A stretch of 64,000 nucleotides of DNA from Rikenella sp031549665 (GCA_031549665.1 JAVBPJ010000010.1:24722-88721), one strand, 5' to 3'. Shown: positions 8,663 through 18,311, numbered from the stretch's first letter. Notes: a model not told the origin generated them from the letters alone. Made by a program: numbers and translations.

Positions 8663-8725
8663 GCGTTGGTTTGCGGGGTTCGTGCCGGTTCTCGTGCGGG
8701 GCTTTCTGCCTCCCGAGGGAGCACC

Positions 8726-10342
8726 TTAGTGGGCGAAGTCGGCGAAAAAGTCGTTCCCCTTGTCGTCCACGATGATGAAAGCGGGGAAATTTTCGACGTA
8801 AATCTTGCGCACGGCCTCCATGCCCAGTTCGGGAAAGTCGACCACTTCGACCGACTTGATGCTATCCTTGGCCAGAATGGCCGCCGGGCCGCCGATCGAC
8901 CCGAGGTAGAAACCGCCGTATTTCTTGCAGGCGTCGGTTACGCTTTGGGTACGGTTCCCTTTGGCCACCATCACCAGCGATCCGCCGAGGCTTTGGAACA
9001 GCCCCACGTAGGAATCCATCCGTCCTGCGGTGGTGGGGCCGAAACTGCCCGAGGCCATGCCCTGCGGCGTTTTTGCCGGGCCGGCGTAGTAGATGGGGTG
9101 GTTTTTGAAGTAGTCGGGCAGCGGTTTGCCTTCGTCGACCAGCTTTTTGAGCTGAGCGTGGGCGATGTCGCGCGCCACGATCAGCGTTCCTTTCAGGTTG
9201 AGCCGCGTGTTGATGGGGTATTGGGCCAGCTTGGCGCGCACGGCGTCGATCCCTTCGTCGAGGTCGATCTCCACGGCCGGGGCCATTCCCGGAGCCGTTG
9301 CGGGCAGGTATTTGGCAGGCTCTTTTTCGAGCTGTTCCAGGAAAATCCCCTCGGGGGTGATCTTGGCCTTGATGTTGCGGTCGGCCGAGCAACTCACACC
9401 GATCCCCACGGGACAACTGGCCGCGTGGCGGGGCAGGCGGATCACGCGCACGTCGTGAACCAGGTATTTGCCGCCGAACTGTGCGCCCACACCGCTTTGC
9501 TGGCAAATGGTGCGGATTTTCTCTTCCCACGCCAGGTCGCGGAAGGCGCGTCCTCCCTCGTTGCCGCTGGTGGGCAGCGAATCGTAGTAGTGGGCCGAGG
9601 CTTTCTTCACGGTGGCCAGGTTGGTTTCGGCCGAGGTGCCGCCGATCACCACCGCCAGGTGGTAGGGCGGGCAGGCCGAGGTGCCGAGGTCTTTGATCTT
9701 CTCCTGGATGAATCGGGTCAGCCCCTCGTCGGTCAGCAGCGCCTTGGTCTGTTGGTACAGGAAGGTTTTGTTGGCCGAGCCGCCGCCCTTGGTCAGGAAC
9801 AGGAATTCGTAGTGGTTGCCCTGCGTGGCGTACAGGTCGATTTGGGCGGGCAGGTTGGTGCCGCTGTTCTTCTCCTCGGTCATGGTGAAGGGAACCACCT
9901 GCGAGTAGCGCAGGTTTTTATCGCGGTAGGTGGTGAAGATGCCCTTGCTCAGCCACTCGGCGTCGTTGGCTCCGGTATAGACGTTCTCGCCCTTTTTTCC
10001 GATGACGATGGCCGTGCCGGTATCCTGACAGGTGGGCAATTCGCCCTGCGCCGAAACCACTTGGTTGAGCAGCATGGTGTGGGCCACGAAACGGTCGTTG
10101 TCGCTGGCTTCGGGATCTAAAAGAATGGCTTCCAGTTGCTTGAGATGATCGCCCCGCAGGTAGAACGAAACGTCGTGGATGGCCTCTTTGGCCAACAGTT
10201 CCAGCCCCTCGGGGGCCACTTTGAGGATTTGCCGGCCGTCGCACTCCACCACGCTGACGTGGTCGCGGGTGAGCAGGCGGTAGGTGGTCCCGTGGTCGCA
10301 GTGGTCGATCGGGAAAGGCTCCTGGTAGGTAAATTCGGGCAT
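8726..10342 (-). CDS. Class I fumarate hydratase (4Fe-4S, FumA/FumB type)
   Basis: The 538-residue enzyme interconverts fumarate and malate in the cytosol. It is the single-chain class I type: an N-terminal alpha region with C105 in ELPTCQDTGTA, the central SCPVGIGVSCSAD with further cluster cysteines, and the C-terminal beta region (YYAGPAKTPQGMASGSFGPTTAGRMD) that contributes active-site residues. In E. coli FumA the first cluster cysteine is also residue 105. The start at 10342 (MPEFTYQEPFPI) matches family N-termini. An upstream in-frame extension to 10615 is antisense to the MscS gene and is rejected. A TACCTTTG box at 10374-10367 gives it its own promoter. In Bacteroidota this step serves the reductive succinate pathway. 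Confidence 0.94.
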   Translation of the reverse strand: MPEFTYQEPFPIDHCDHGTTYRLLTRDHVSVVECDGRQILKVAPEGLELLAKEAIHDVSFYLRGDHLKQLEAILLDPEASDNDRFVAHTMLLNQVVSAQGELPTCQDTGTAIVIGKKGENVYTGANDAEWLSKGIFTTYRDKNLRYSQVVPFTMTEEKNSGTNLPAQIDLYATQGNHYEFLFLTKGGGSANKTFLYQQTKALLTDEGLTRFIQEKIKDLGTSACPPYHLAVVIGGTSAETNLATVKKASAHYYDSLPTSGNEGGRAFRDLAWEEKIRTICQQSGVGAQFGGKYLVHDVRVIRLPRHAASCPVGIGVSCSADRNIKAKITPEGIFLEQLEKEPAKYLPATAPGMAPAVEIDLDEGIDAVRAKLAQYPINTRLNLKGTLIVARDIAHAQLKKLVDEGKPLPDYFKNHPIYYAGPAKTPQGMASGSFGPTTAGRMDSYVGLFQSLGGSLVMVAKGNRTQSVTDACKKYGGFYLGSIGGPAAILAKDSIKSVEVVDFPELGMEAVRKIYVENFPAFIIVDDKGNDFFADFAH

Positions 10343-10366
10343 AACGGTGTGGGGATTTAAGCGGGG

Positions 10367-10374
10367 CAAAGGTA
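10367..10374 (-). promoter_or_regulatory. -7 box (TACCTTTG) of the fumarase gene
   Basis: The minus-strand octamer TACCTTTG matches TAnnTTTG and lies 25 nt upstream of the fumarase ATG, between it and the stop codon of the MscS gene. It indicates independent transcription despite the short 34-nt spacing. A -33 element is not obvious. Confidence 0.5.
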
Positions 10375-10376
10375 GT

Positions 10377-11738
10377 CTATTTTTCGCTCGCTGCTTCGGC
10401 GGATTGGGCCGACCGGTCGGCTGGCAGAAGGGCTGCGAAATCGGCCCCCGACGGGTTTTGGAACAGCCGGATGCCGAACAGAGGCGCGGTGGCCACCACA
10501 AATTCGACCACCGAGCGGTGTACGACGTCGAACTCCGGCGCCGCTTTCTCGCGCGAGAAAGCGTACAGCTCCAGCCCGATCCCCTTTTCGGTGATGTCGG
10601 CCATGTAGCGTACAAAGATGGGCAGCTTGGCGTTTACCTGCGGATGGCGCTTGAGGAAAAGCTCCAGGTGGGCGCGGAACAGGGCCAGGTTAGTCAGCGC
10701 CTCGGGGCTGCTCTTGCGCGCCAGGGCTTCGGTTTCGCCGATCGATTCCTTGGTAACGGCGTGCTTGCCCAGGCGTTTGAGCAACGCCTCGGAGGCGAAC
10801 ACCACCGAGGTGTTATCGACAAAGAAACGGCGCACGAAACGGCGTCCGTCGCTGCGCTCCATCCCCCGCCAGTTGATGAACGATTCCGACACCATCGAGT
10901 AGATCGGCACCATGGTTACGGTGTTGTCCCAGTTTTGGACCTTGACACTGTTGATGTTGATGTCGAGTACGGTGCCGTCGGCCCCTTTGCTGGGCATCTC
11001 GATCCAGTCGCCGGGCCGCACCATGTCCTGCGCCGAGAGTTGGATCGAGGCGACAAAGCCCAGAATGGTGTCCTTGAACACCAGCGAAAGCACGGCCGCC
11101 GCGGCTCCCAAGCCCACAAAGAGCGACGTGGGGTCTTTGCGCAGCAGCGTGGCCGCGATCAGGATAAAGGCCAGCAGGCCCAGGATGATCTTGGTCAACT
11201 GAAGGTAGCCCTTGATGGATTTGCGCCGTCCGCCCGTCTTTTTGAGTTGTTGCAGGTAGCGGTCGTTCATTGCGTCGAGTACCGAATAGAAGAGCCGCAA
11301 CACCATGTAGATGATCACCGATTTGGTGATGAGCTGTGCGGCGACGATCAGCTTCGGCGTGAACCCCGCGAACAGCAGGTCGATGCCGATGATGATCACG
11401 ACTACCGGCAGCAGATCGAACAGCCGGTTGAAAAATTTGCGGTTCAGCAGGATGTCGTCCAGGTTGGTTTTCGAGTACTGCACCTGCCGGTTGAGGATCG
11501 GCAGCATCACCCGCGAAAGGAAAAAGTCCAGCAGCCACACGCAGGCGACCAGGGTTGCGCACAGCAGCAGAAAAGTGATCAGATTGCTGGCGGAGTCGCT
11601 CAGGCCCAATTCGCGCATCCATTGCCAAAAGTCCTCGACGATCCAAAATTTTTCGCCCGAGGTGGCGATGGTGGGCAGTCCCGGCCTGGCGATGGCGAGC
11701 TTCTCCGATTCCGGCAGGACAAGGTGTAAGGAATCCAT
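10377..11738 (-). CDS. MscS-family mechanosensitive channel (YbdG/MscM-like)
   Basis: The 453-residue inner-membrane protein has about five predicted membrane segments (near 50-75, 105-130, 135-155, 185-205 and 210-240). The pore-lining helix is SLFVGLGAAAAVLSLVFKDTILGF, with the small-residue packing pattern of MscS TM3. The beta domain follows (VRPGDWIEMPSKGADGTVLDININSVKVQNWDNTVTMVP). The insert after it (SFINWRGMERSDGRRFVRRFFVD) is characteristic of the longer YbdG/MscM subgroup rather than short MscS. The role is release of solutes on hypo-osmotic shock. It is followed by fumarase after 34 nt. No clear promoter was found in the 121 nt shared with secDF. Confidence 0.9.
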   Translation of the reverse strand: MDSLHLVLPESEKLAIARPGLPTIATSGEKFWIVEDFWQWMRELGLSDSASNLITFLLLCATLVACVWLLDFFLSRVMLPILNRQVQYSKTNLDDILLNRKFFNRLFDLLPVVVIIIGIDLLFAGFTPKLIVAAQLITKSVIIYMVLRLFYSVLDAMNDRYLQQLKKTGGRRKSIKGYLQLTKIILGLLAFILIAATLLRKDPTSLFVGLGAAAAVLSLVFKDTILGFVASIQLSAQDMVRPGDWIEMPSKGADGTVLDININSVKVQNWDNTVTMVPIYSMVSESFINWRGMERSDGRRFVRRFFVDNTSVVFASEALLKRLGKHAVTKESIGETEALARKSSPEALTNLALFRAHLELFLKRHPQVNAKLPIFVRYMADITEKGIGLELYAFSREKAAPEFDVVHRSVVEFVVATAPLFGIRLFQNPSGADFAALLPADRSAQSAEAASEK

Positions 11739-11796
11739 AGTGTTGTTTGGTTTTAGCGGGTTGGCGGTGAAAATTTCACATTGACAGAAAAAGCGT

Positions 11797-11804
11797 TATC
11801 TTTG
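11797..11804 (+). promoter_or_regulatory. -7 box (TATCTTTG) upstream of secDF
   Basis: TATCTTTG is an exact TAnnTTTG match and lies 55 nt before the secDF ATG, leaving a leader of roughly 50 nt. A TTGACA sequence at 11781-11786 lies closer to it than the usual 19-21 nt, so the -33 assignment is uncertain. Confidence 0.5.
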
Positions 11805-11859
11805 CCCCCTGTCAATTGCCAAGTAAACCCGAAGACAAAAATAAAACTTTTACATCAAC

Positions 11860-14826
11860 ATGCAGAATAAAGGCGCCCTGAAATTACTGGTCATTATGTT
11901 GGCCGTCGCTTGTGCGTTCCAGCTCTCGTTCACTTTTGTGAGCCAAAACGTACAGAATAAAGCGGCGAAAATTGCCGCCGGCGATGCCGCCCGGGAACAA
12001 AATTACCTCGATTCGATGAAATCCGAGGTGGTCTACAACCTGGGCCTCGTAAAATACACCTACGCCGAATGCCAGGAGAAAGAGATCAACCTGGGTCTCG
12101 ACCTGCGCGGAGGGATGAACATCACCCTCGAAATTGCCGTTGAGGACGTGCTGCGTGCGCTCTCCGGATACAGCGCCGACCCCGAATTCAACCAGGCGAT
12201 GGCCGCAGCTAAAAAAGCCCAGGCCAACAGTACGTCGGACTTCATCACCCTGTTTGCTGAATCTTACGCCCAAATCGCTCCGCAGGGCAAACTCTCGGCC
12301 GTGTTCGGAACCTACGACATGCGCGAGCAGATCAAACCCGAATCGACCAACGAACAGGTGATCCGCGTGTTGCGCCAAAAATCGGAAGACGCCATCTCCA
12401 ACTCGTTCAAGGTGCTGAGCAGCCGGATCGACCGCTTCGGCGTGGTACAGCCCAACATCCAGCGGCTTGGCAATACCGGCCGCATCCTGGTGGAACTCCC
12501 CGGGGTGAAAGACCCCGAGCGGGTGCGTAAGCTCCTCCAGGGAACCGCCAACCTCGAATTCTGGACCACCTTTACGGCCCAAAACATCTACCCGATGCTG
12601 GCCCAAGCCGATGCGTTGACCGCCGGCATGGCTGAAACCGCCAAAGACAGCACCGCCGTTGCCGCCGACTCCATCGCCGCCGACAGCACCCAGGCCCTGG
12701 CCGCCCTGATCGAACAGGCCCAGGCCGCCCTCGACAAAGGCGAAACCCCCGCACAGCCCACCGGCCGCGGACTCTTCGCCGTGTTGCAGCCCAGCCAGTA
12801 CGACAGCCCCGTGATCGGGATGGCCCACTCGTACGATACCGCCCGCGTGAACAGCTACCTGCAAATGCCGCAGGTGAAAGCCCTCTTCCCCCGCGACGTC
12901 CGGTTCATGTGGTCCATCAAAGGAATCAAAGATACGCCGAACGTATACGAACTGTATGCCATTAAAGGCACCAGCGACGGCCGTCCGGCCCTCGACGGAA
13001 GCGTTATCACCAACGCCCGCGGCGAACACGCCCAAACCGGATCGGCAGCCGAGGTTTCGATGTCGATGAACGCCGCAGGGGCAAAAACCTGGGCGCGCCT
13101 TACCGGAGAAAACGTGGGAGGCTTTGTCGCCGTTACCCTCGACGACTACGTATACTCCTGCCCCCGCGTGAATACCGAAATCACCGGCGGGAACTCGCAA
13201 ATTACGGGCGATTTTACCATTTCGGAAGCCAAAGACTTGGCCAACGTGCTACAGTCGGGTAAACTGCCCGCTCCCGCACGCATCGCCCAGGAATCGGTTG
13301 TAGGGCCGAGCCTCGGACAAGAGTCCATCAATTCGGGGGTTACCTCGTTTGTGATCGCCTTCGCGCTGGTACTCCTGTACATGATTTTCTTCTACTACAC
13401 CGCCGGCTTTGTGGCCAACGTCGCACTGCTTGCCAACCTCTTCTTCCTGTTCGGGGTGCTGGTTTCGTTCGGAGCCGTGCTGACCCTGCCCGGGATCGCC
13501 GGTATCGTGCTGACGATGGGGATGGCCGTCGACGCCAACGTGATCATCTACGAACGGGTCAAGGAGGAGGTACACTCCGGAAAGGGCCTCGGACTCTCCA
13601 TCGCCGACGGGTTTAAGAACGCCTACTCGGCCATTATCGACGGAAACGCCACCACCCTGATCACGGGGATCGTGCTGGCCACGCTCGGCACCGGCCCTGT
13701 AAAAGGCTTCGCCACCACCCTGATCATCGGGATCCTCACCTCGCTCTTCTGCTCGATCTTCATCACCCGCCTGATCTTCGTGGGGATGCTTGCCAAAGAA
13801 CGTAAAATCCGCTTCTGGACCCGCTGGACCGAAAACTTCCTGGGAAATACCCGTTTCAATTTTATCGGCGCACGGAAATACACCTACATCGCATCGGTCA
13901 TCCTGCTCGTTGTGTCGGTGGTTTCGCTTGCTACCAAGGGATTGAGCTACGGGGTGGACTTCTCGGGCGGACGTGCCTACGTGATCCGCTTCGACCAGCC
14001 CATCACCGCCAACGATGTGCGGGAAGGACTCACCGCCGTCTTCGACCAGGCGCCCGAAGTGAAACAGTACGGCACCAAGGAGCTGATGCAGATGCGCGTG
14101 GTTACCCAGTACAAGTACGACGACGAAGGCGACGGAGTAACCGACGAGATCAACAAAATGATGTACCGCGCACTGTCGCCCCTGTACAAAACCGCGTTGA
14201 CCGAAAAAGAGTTCGAGACCACCGAAACCAACCCCTTCGGCATTGTCAGTGCCGAGAAAGTGGGTCCCAGCATAGCCCACGACATCAAGGTCAATTCATT
14301 CATCGCCGTGATCTTCTCGCTGCTGGCCATCGGGATATACATCGCCGTCCGGTTCAAGAACTGGCAGTACGGGATGGGCGGCGTGGTTTCGCTGTTCCAC
14401 GACGCGGTGCTGACCCTCGGACTCTTCTCGGTTCTGCACGGAGCGTTGCCCTTCAACCTGACAGTCGACCAGTCCTTCATCGCCGCCATCCTGACCATTA
14501 TCGGTTACTCGATCAACGACACGGTGGTGATCTTCGACCGGATCCGCGAGAACCACTTCCTTTATCCGCGCCGTACCCACAAGGAGAACATGAACAACGC
14601 CATCAACAGCACCCTGGCCCGTACGGTGAACACCGCTGGTTCGACCCTGGTGGTTCTGTTGGCCATCTTCCTCTTCGGAGGCGAGGTGATCCGCGGCTTC
14701 GTGTTCGCCCTCTTCTTCGGGATTTTGATCGGTACCTTCTCGTCCGTCTTCGTGGCCACCCCGGTTGCTTTCGACATGATGGAACGTAAAGAGAAAAAAG
14801 CCGCCAAAGCCGGCGCCAAAGAGTAA
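11860..14826 (+). CDS. secDF: SecDF fused protein-translocase subunit
   Basis: The 988-residue protein joins SecD and SecF, which use the proton gradient to pull exported proteins through SecYEG. The SecD half starts with a membrane anchor (about 7-27), then the D1 motif DLRGGMNITLEI and a periplasmic P1 domain. An Ala/Asp/Ser-rich stretch (about 252-290, AADSIAADSTQALAAL) looks like a low-complexity insert. After GPSLGQESINSG come SecD membrane segments with GMAVDANVIIYERVKEE, the D4 motif. The SecF half begins near 670 (FNFIGARKYTYIAS) with GLSYGVDFSGG and ends in GYSINDTVVIFDRIRE. Fusion in one chain is usual in Bacteroidota. A hairpin terminator follows directly. Confidence 0.95.
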   Translation: MQNKGALKLLVIMLAVACAFQLSFTFVSQNVQNKAAKIAAGDAAREQNYLDSMKSEVVYNLGLVKYTYAECQEKEINLGLDLRGGMNITLEIAVEDVLRALSGYSADPEFNQAMAAAKKAQANSTSDFITLFAESYAQIAPQGKLSAVFGTYDMREQIKPESTNEQVIRVLRQKSEDAISNSFKVLSSRIDRFGVVQPNIQRLGNTGRILVELPGVKDPERVRKLLQGTANLEFWTTFTAQNIYPMLAQADALTAGMAETAKDSTAVAADSIAADSTQALAALIEQAQAALDKGETPAQPTGRGLFAVLQPSQYDSPVIGMAHSYDTARVNSYLQMPQVKALFPRDVRFMWSIKGIKDTPNVYELYAIKGTSDGRPALDGSVITNARGEHAQTGSAAEVSMSMNAAGAKTWARLTGENVGGFVAVTLDDYVYSCPRVNTEITGGNSQITGDFTISEAKDLANVLQSGKLPAPARIAQESVVGPSLGQESINSGVTSFVIAFALVLLYMIFFYYTAGFVANVALLANLFFLFGVLVSFGAVLTLPGIAGIVLTMGMAVDANVIIYERVKEEVHSGKGLGLSIADGFKNAYSAIIDGNATTLITGIVLATLGTGPVKGFATTLIIGILTSLFCSIFITRLIFVGMLAKERKIRFWTRWTENFLGNTRFNFIGARKYTYIASVILLVVSVVSLATKGLSYGVDFSGGRAYVIRFDQPITANDVREGLTAVFDQAPEVKQYGTKELMQMRVVTQYKYDDEGDGVTDEINKMMYRALSPLYKTALTEKEFETTETNPFGIVSAEKVGPSIAHDIKVNSFIAVIFSLLAIGIYIAVRFKNWQYGMGGVVSLFHDAVLTLGLFSVLHGALPFNLTVDQSFIAAILTIIGYSINDTVVIFDRIRENHFLYPRRTHKENMNNAINSTLARTVNTAGSTLVVLLAIFLFGGEVIRGFVFALFFGILIGTFSSVFVATPVAFDMMERKEKKAAKAGAKE

Positions 14827-14854
14827 ACAGCACTCAGCCAATAAACAACCCTCG

Positions 14855-14881
14855 AAAAGGCTCCTTGACAGGGAGCCTTTT
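14855..14881 (+). terminator. Intrinsic terminator after secDF
   Basis: A 10-bp stem (14855-14864 with 14872-14881), core AAAAGGCTCC, with a 7-nt loop lies 28 nt after the secDF stop and ends in a T run. It lies upstream of the next ATG at 14904, so the longer TTG-initiated reading of that gene from 14865 would start inside the loop and is rejected. Confidence 0.75.
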
Positions 14882-14903
14882 CTGCCAAAAACCCCTCCCC
14901 CCG

Positions 14904-15560
14904 ATGATCCATTGCAGCGATATCCATAAGTCGCTCGGCGGCGTACAAATCCTCCGAGGCGTGAACCTCGACGTGGCCCGGGGCGAGGTGATCTCGCTGG
15001 TAGGGCCGAGCGGCGCCGGAAAAACCACCCTGCTCCAGATTCTCGGCACCCTTTCGCCGGCCGATCGCGGCGAATTGCGCATCGCGGGGGTCGACCCCCG
15101 CCGCATGAAACCGGCCGACTTGTTGCGGCTGCGGAACCGGCAGATCGGATTCGTGTTCCAGTTCCACCACCTGCTACCCGAACTTACGGCGCTCGAAAAC
15201 GTCTCGTTGCCCGCCTGGATCGAGGGAAATCGCCGTCGCGGCGAGGTGGAGCGGCAGGCCCGCGAACTGCTCGACGTCATGGGCGTGGCCCATCGTTTGG
15301 GACATAAACCCGCCCAACTTTCGGGCGGGGAGCAACAACGCGTCGCCGTGGCCCGCGCCCTGATCAACAACCCCTCGGTGATTCTGGCCGACGAACCCTC
15401 GGGCAACCTCGATACCCACAACCGCGAGGAGCTGCACCGGCTCTTTTTCACCCTGCGCGACCGCTTCGGCCACACTTTCCTGATCGTTACCCACGACAAC
15501 GACCTTGCCGCCATGTCCGACCGCCGGGTGGTGATGCGCGACGGGTTGATCGAACCCTGA
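14904..15560 (+). CDS. lolD: LolD-type ABC transporter ATP-binding protein
   Basis: The 218-residue ATPase contains all nucleotide-binding motifs: Walker A GPSGAGKTT (about 36-44), Q-loop FVFQFHHLLPELTALENV, signature LSGGEQQRVAVARAL, Walker B VILADEPSGNLD and the H-loop LIVTHDN. The FQFHHLLPELTALENV and NLDT segments are typical of the LolD/MacB/FtsE group that pairs with FtsX-type permeases. The likely role is energising lipoprotein release to the outer membrane. No permease adjoins it. The LolE-like permease at 943-2160 is a candidate partner. The start at 14904 places the secDF terminator outside the gene. The next gene follows after 5 nt. Confidence 0.85.
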   Translation: MIHCSDIHKSLGGVQILRGVNLDVARGEVISLVGPSGAGKTTLLQILGTLSPADRGELRIAGVDPRRMKPADLLRLRNRQIGFVFQFHHLLPELTALENVSLPAWIEGNRRRGEVERQARELLDVMGVAHRLGHKPAQLSGGEQQRVAVARALINNPSVILADEPSGNLDTHNREELHRLFFTLRDRFGHTFLIVTHDNDLAAMSDRRVVMRDGLIEP

Positions 15561-15565
15561 CGCCG

Positions 15566-17383
15566 ATGCCTTTCGAACTGCTTGCACCAGCCGGAAACGC
15601 CGCCATCGGACGCGCCGCGATCGATGCCGGAGCCGACGCCGTCTACATCGGCGGCCCCCAGTTTGGCGCGCGGGTTGCCGCCGGCAATTCGATGGAGGAG
15701 GTCGCCTCGCTGGCCGCCTACGCCCACGGCTTCAATGCCCGGGTCTACCTGACGGTCAACACACTGCTTTTCGACCACGAACTCTCCGCCGCCGAGCGGC
15801 TCGCCCGCCGGGCATACGAAGCGGGAGTCGACGCCCTGATCGTGCAGGACATGGCCTTTACGCAGATGAACCTGCCTCCCATTGCGCTGCATGCCTCGAC
15901 CCAAACTTTCAATCTGCTCCCCGAACGGGTGGCCGAACTCGAAGCCGCCGGATTCAAGCGCGTTGTGCTGGAGCGGGGAGCCAGCCTCGACCAGATACGG
16001 GCCATCCGCCGCGCCGCGCCCGGCATCGAGCTGGAGGCGTTTGTCCACGGAGCCATCTGTGTGTCGTACAGCGGCCAGTGCTACCTGGGGCATTACCTTT
16101 GCCAGCGGGGCGGCAACCGCGGCGCCTGTGCGCAGGTGTGCCGCAATCGCTACAACCTGGTCGACCAACAGGGCAAAATCCTGCTCAAAAACAGGGCGTT
16201 GCTGTCGGTGCGCGACCTGAACCTTTCCGACCGCCTGGCCGATCTGGCCGGGGCGGGAGTTACCTCGTTCAAAATCGAGGGGCGGCTCAAGGAACAGGAC
16301 TACGTGGTCAACAACACGGCCCACTACCACCGGAAAATGGAGACCCTGGGCTGGGAACGCCTCTCGGCGGGGCGCGTAACCACCTGCTTTGAACCTAATC
16401 CCGCCAAAAGTTTCTCGCGCGGGTTTACCCAATGGTTTTTGGATGGACACACCCCCGAAAGCGCCGCCGTTTCGGCCCTGGAACCGACCGCGGCGGGCGA
16501 ACCCCTCGGACGGATCACCCGCGTGGAGGGCGACCGGATTTGGCTCGACCGCCCCGTTGGCCGATTGCACACGGGCGACGGACTTTGTTTTCAAACTCCG
16601 CACGGATCGTGGGACGGAACCAACATCAACGGCGTGGAAGCGGATTGGATTCGAGTGAACGATCCGGCGGGACTTGTCGTGGGAATTCCCCTTTTCCGGA
16701 ACTCCGACCGCAAATTCCGCCCCGAGTCGATCCGCAACATCGAGGTCGACGTTTGTCTGTGCAGCACCCCCGGGGGATGGCTGCTCCGCGCAACGGCCAA
16801 CGCGCCGCAGGGGCAGGCCGAATGGCCCCTGGACGATCCCGCCCAGCCGGCTCGAAATCCCGAAACCGCCCGCCAAACGGCCCTGGAGGCGCTCTCCAAA
16901 GGCGGCGGTATGCCGTTCCATATCCGGCAAGTGGCATTGGCGGGGGCCGAAGAGTGGCCCTTTTTGCCGCCGGCCCGCTGGAACGCCGCGCGGCGCGGCC
17001 TGCTCGAACGGCTGTCCGAAACGCAGCGGGCGGCCTACCGCCGACCCGATCCCTTTGCCGCCCCTTCCGCCACGGTTTCGGCGGCGGCGCATTCGTTGAC
17101 CCACCGCGACAACGTCGCCAACTCGCTGGCCGGTCGCTATTACCTCGACCGGGGATACCCTGCCGGACAGCGGGCTTTCGAGACGCTGACCCCGGCCGAT
17201 ACGGCGGGCCTTGAGCTGATGCGTTCGCCCTACTGCCTGCGCCGCGAATTGGGCTGGTGCCTGCGCCATCCCTCGCCCGATGCGCCGACGGCAAAAAAAC
17301 TCTATCTGGAAAACAACGGAACACGGCTCGAACTCCGCTTCGACTGCGACCGGTGCGAAATGGCGGTCGTCGCCTGTAAATAG
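15566..17383 (+). CDS. U32-family protein (RlhA/YhbU-like, peptidase-U32 fold)
   Basis: The 605-residue protein has the U32 TIM-barrel start (ELLAPAGNAAIGRAAIDAGADAVYIGG) and the family signature EAFVHGAICVSYSGQCYLG (about 155-173). Clustered cysteines follow (Cys in GHYLCQRGGNRGACAQVCRNRY), likely Fe-S ligands. The long C-terminal extension (about 330-605) fits the U32 members that act on RNA, such as RlhA, the 23S rRNA cytidine hydroxylation factor (about 650 residues in E. coli), rather than secreted collagenases. There is no signal peptide. It lies in a short-spaced run with lolD and an rRNA-methyltransferase-like gene, which also suggests RNA modification. The exact target is not determinable from the sequence. 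Confidence 0.82.
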   Translation: MPFELLAPAGNAAIGRAAIDAGADAVYIGGPQFGARVAAGNSMEEVASLAAYAHGFNARVYLTVNTLLFDHELSAAERLARRAYEAGVDALIVQDMAFTQMNLPPIALHASTQTFNLLPERVAELEAAGFKRVVLERGASLDQIRAIRRAAPGIELEAFVHGAICVSYSGQCYLGHYLCQRGGNRGACAQVCRNRYNLVDQQGKILLKNRALLSVRDLNLSDRLADLAGAGVTSFKIEGRLKEQDYVVNNTAHYHRKMETLGWERLSAGRVTTCFEPNPAKSFSRGFTQWFLDGHTPESAAVSALEPTAAGEPLGRITRVEGDRIWLDRPVGRLHTGDGLCFQTPHGSWDGTNINGVEADWIRVNDPAGLVVGIPLFRNSDRKFRPESIRNIEVDVCLCSTPGGWLLRATANAPQGQAEWPLDDPAQPARNPETARQTALEALSKGGGMPFHIRQVALAGAEEWPFLPPARWNAARRGLLERLSETQRAAYRRPDPFAAPSATVSAAAHSLTHRDNVANSLAGRYYLDRGYPAGQRAFETLTPADTAGLELMRSPYCLRRELGWCLRHPSPDAPTAKKLYLENNGTRLELRFDCDRCEMAVVACK

Positions 17384-17392
17384 CCTTGTTGT

Positions 17393-18286
17393 ATGGAAAT
17401 GAAAATCCTCACTCCCGCCTGCTGGAAAGACTACGAACTGATCGACTCGGGCGATGGCCGCAAGCTGGAACGCTTTGGCGGCTACGTGATCGCCCGCCCC
17501 GAACCGCAGGCCCTGTGGAACGCCTCGCTCCCTCCGGCCGAATGGGAACGCCGTGCCGACGCCCTCTTCACGGCCCGACAACCCGGCGAAGAACGAGGCG
17601 AATGGCGCTTGAAACCGCACATGCCCGAACAGTGGGTCGTCGGGTACGACTACGGGCAGATGAACCTGCGCCTGCGCCTCGGACTCACCTCGTTCAAACA
17701 CGTGGGACTCTTCCCCGAACAGGCCGATAACTGGAACTTCATCTACGATCGCTGTTCCGCTCTGGCGAAACGCCTGTCGATTCCGCCCCGGGTGCTGAAC
17801 CTGTTTGCCTACACGGGCGGGGCCTCGCTGGCCGCCGCCGCCGCCGGAGCCGACGTTACGCACGTCGATTCGGTGCGCCAAACGGTGAGCTGGTCGCGCG
17901 AAAATAGGGAACTGTCCGCGCTTCCCGAAATTCGATGGGTGGTCGAGGATGCCATGAAATTCACCCGCCGAGAGGTCAAACGGGGGAAACGCTACGAGGG
18001 CATCGTACTCGATCCGCCATCGTACGGCCGTGGCCCCGAAGGCGAAAAATGGATCCTCGAAGAACACTTGCACGAACTGCTCGCCCATTGCGCCGAACTG
18101 CTCGCCGACGACGGATTCCTGGTGCTGAACCTCTATTCGATGGGCCTCTCGGCCCTGCTGGCCGATACGCTGGTCCGGTCGCTCTTCAAAAACGCGGAAC
18201 CCGAAATAGGAGAACTCTGCATCCCCGACTCTTTCGGAAAACGCCTCCCGCTCGGCGTCTTTGTGCGCTTCCCCGCCAAGGACTGA
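17393..18286 (+). CDS. Class I SAM-dependent methyltransferase (RlmI/RlmK-like rRNA methyltransferase)
   Basis: The 297-residue protein has a Rossmann-like methyltransferase core: motif I VLNLFAYTGGASLAAAAAG (about 138-156), the acidic HVDSVRQTVSWSREN motif II, EDAMKF motif III and the catalytic-loop DPPSYGRGPEG (about 206-216). NPPY/DPPS loops of this form occur in m5C/m2G rRNA methyltransferases of the RlmI/RlmK group. It lacks the N-terminal PUA domain of E. coli RlmI and carries instead a short N-terminal region (LERFGGYVIARPEPQALW). It follows the U32 gene by 9 nt. Its 3' end opens into the long repeat-filled region. Confidence 0.85.
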   Translation: MEMKILTPACWKDYELIDSGDGRKLERFGGYVIARPEPQALWNASLPPAEWERRADALFTARQPGEERGEWRLKPHMPEQWVVGYDYGQMNLRLRLGLTSFKHVGLFPEQADNWNFIYDRCSALAKRLSIPPRVLNLFAYTGGASLAAAAAGADVTHVDSVRQTVSWSRENRELSALPEIRWVVEDAMKFTRREVKRGKRYEGIVLDPPSYGRGPEGEKWILEEHLHELLAHCAELLADDGFLVLNLYSMGLSALLADTLVRSLFKNAEPEIGELCIPDSFGKRLPLGVFVRFPAKD

Positions 18287-18311
18287 TCCCCCCATTTGTG
18301 CAGCTTTTTCT

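Noticed and set aside
10343..10615. N-terminal extension of fumarase by 91 codons
   Set aside because: The added part is antisense to the MscS gene, crosses the fumarase promoter box, and homologues start at the MPEF position.
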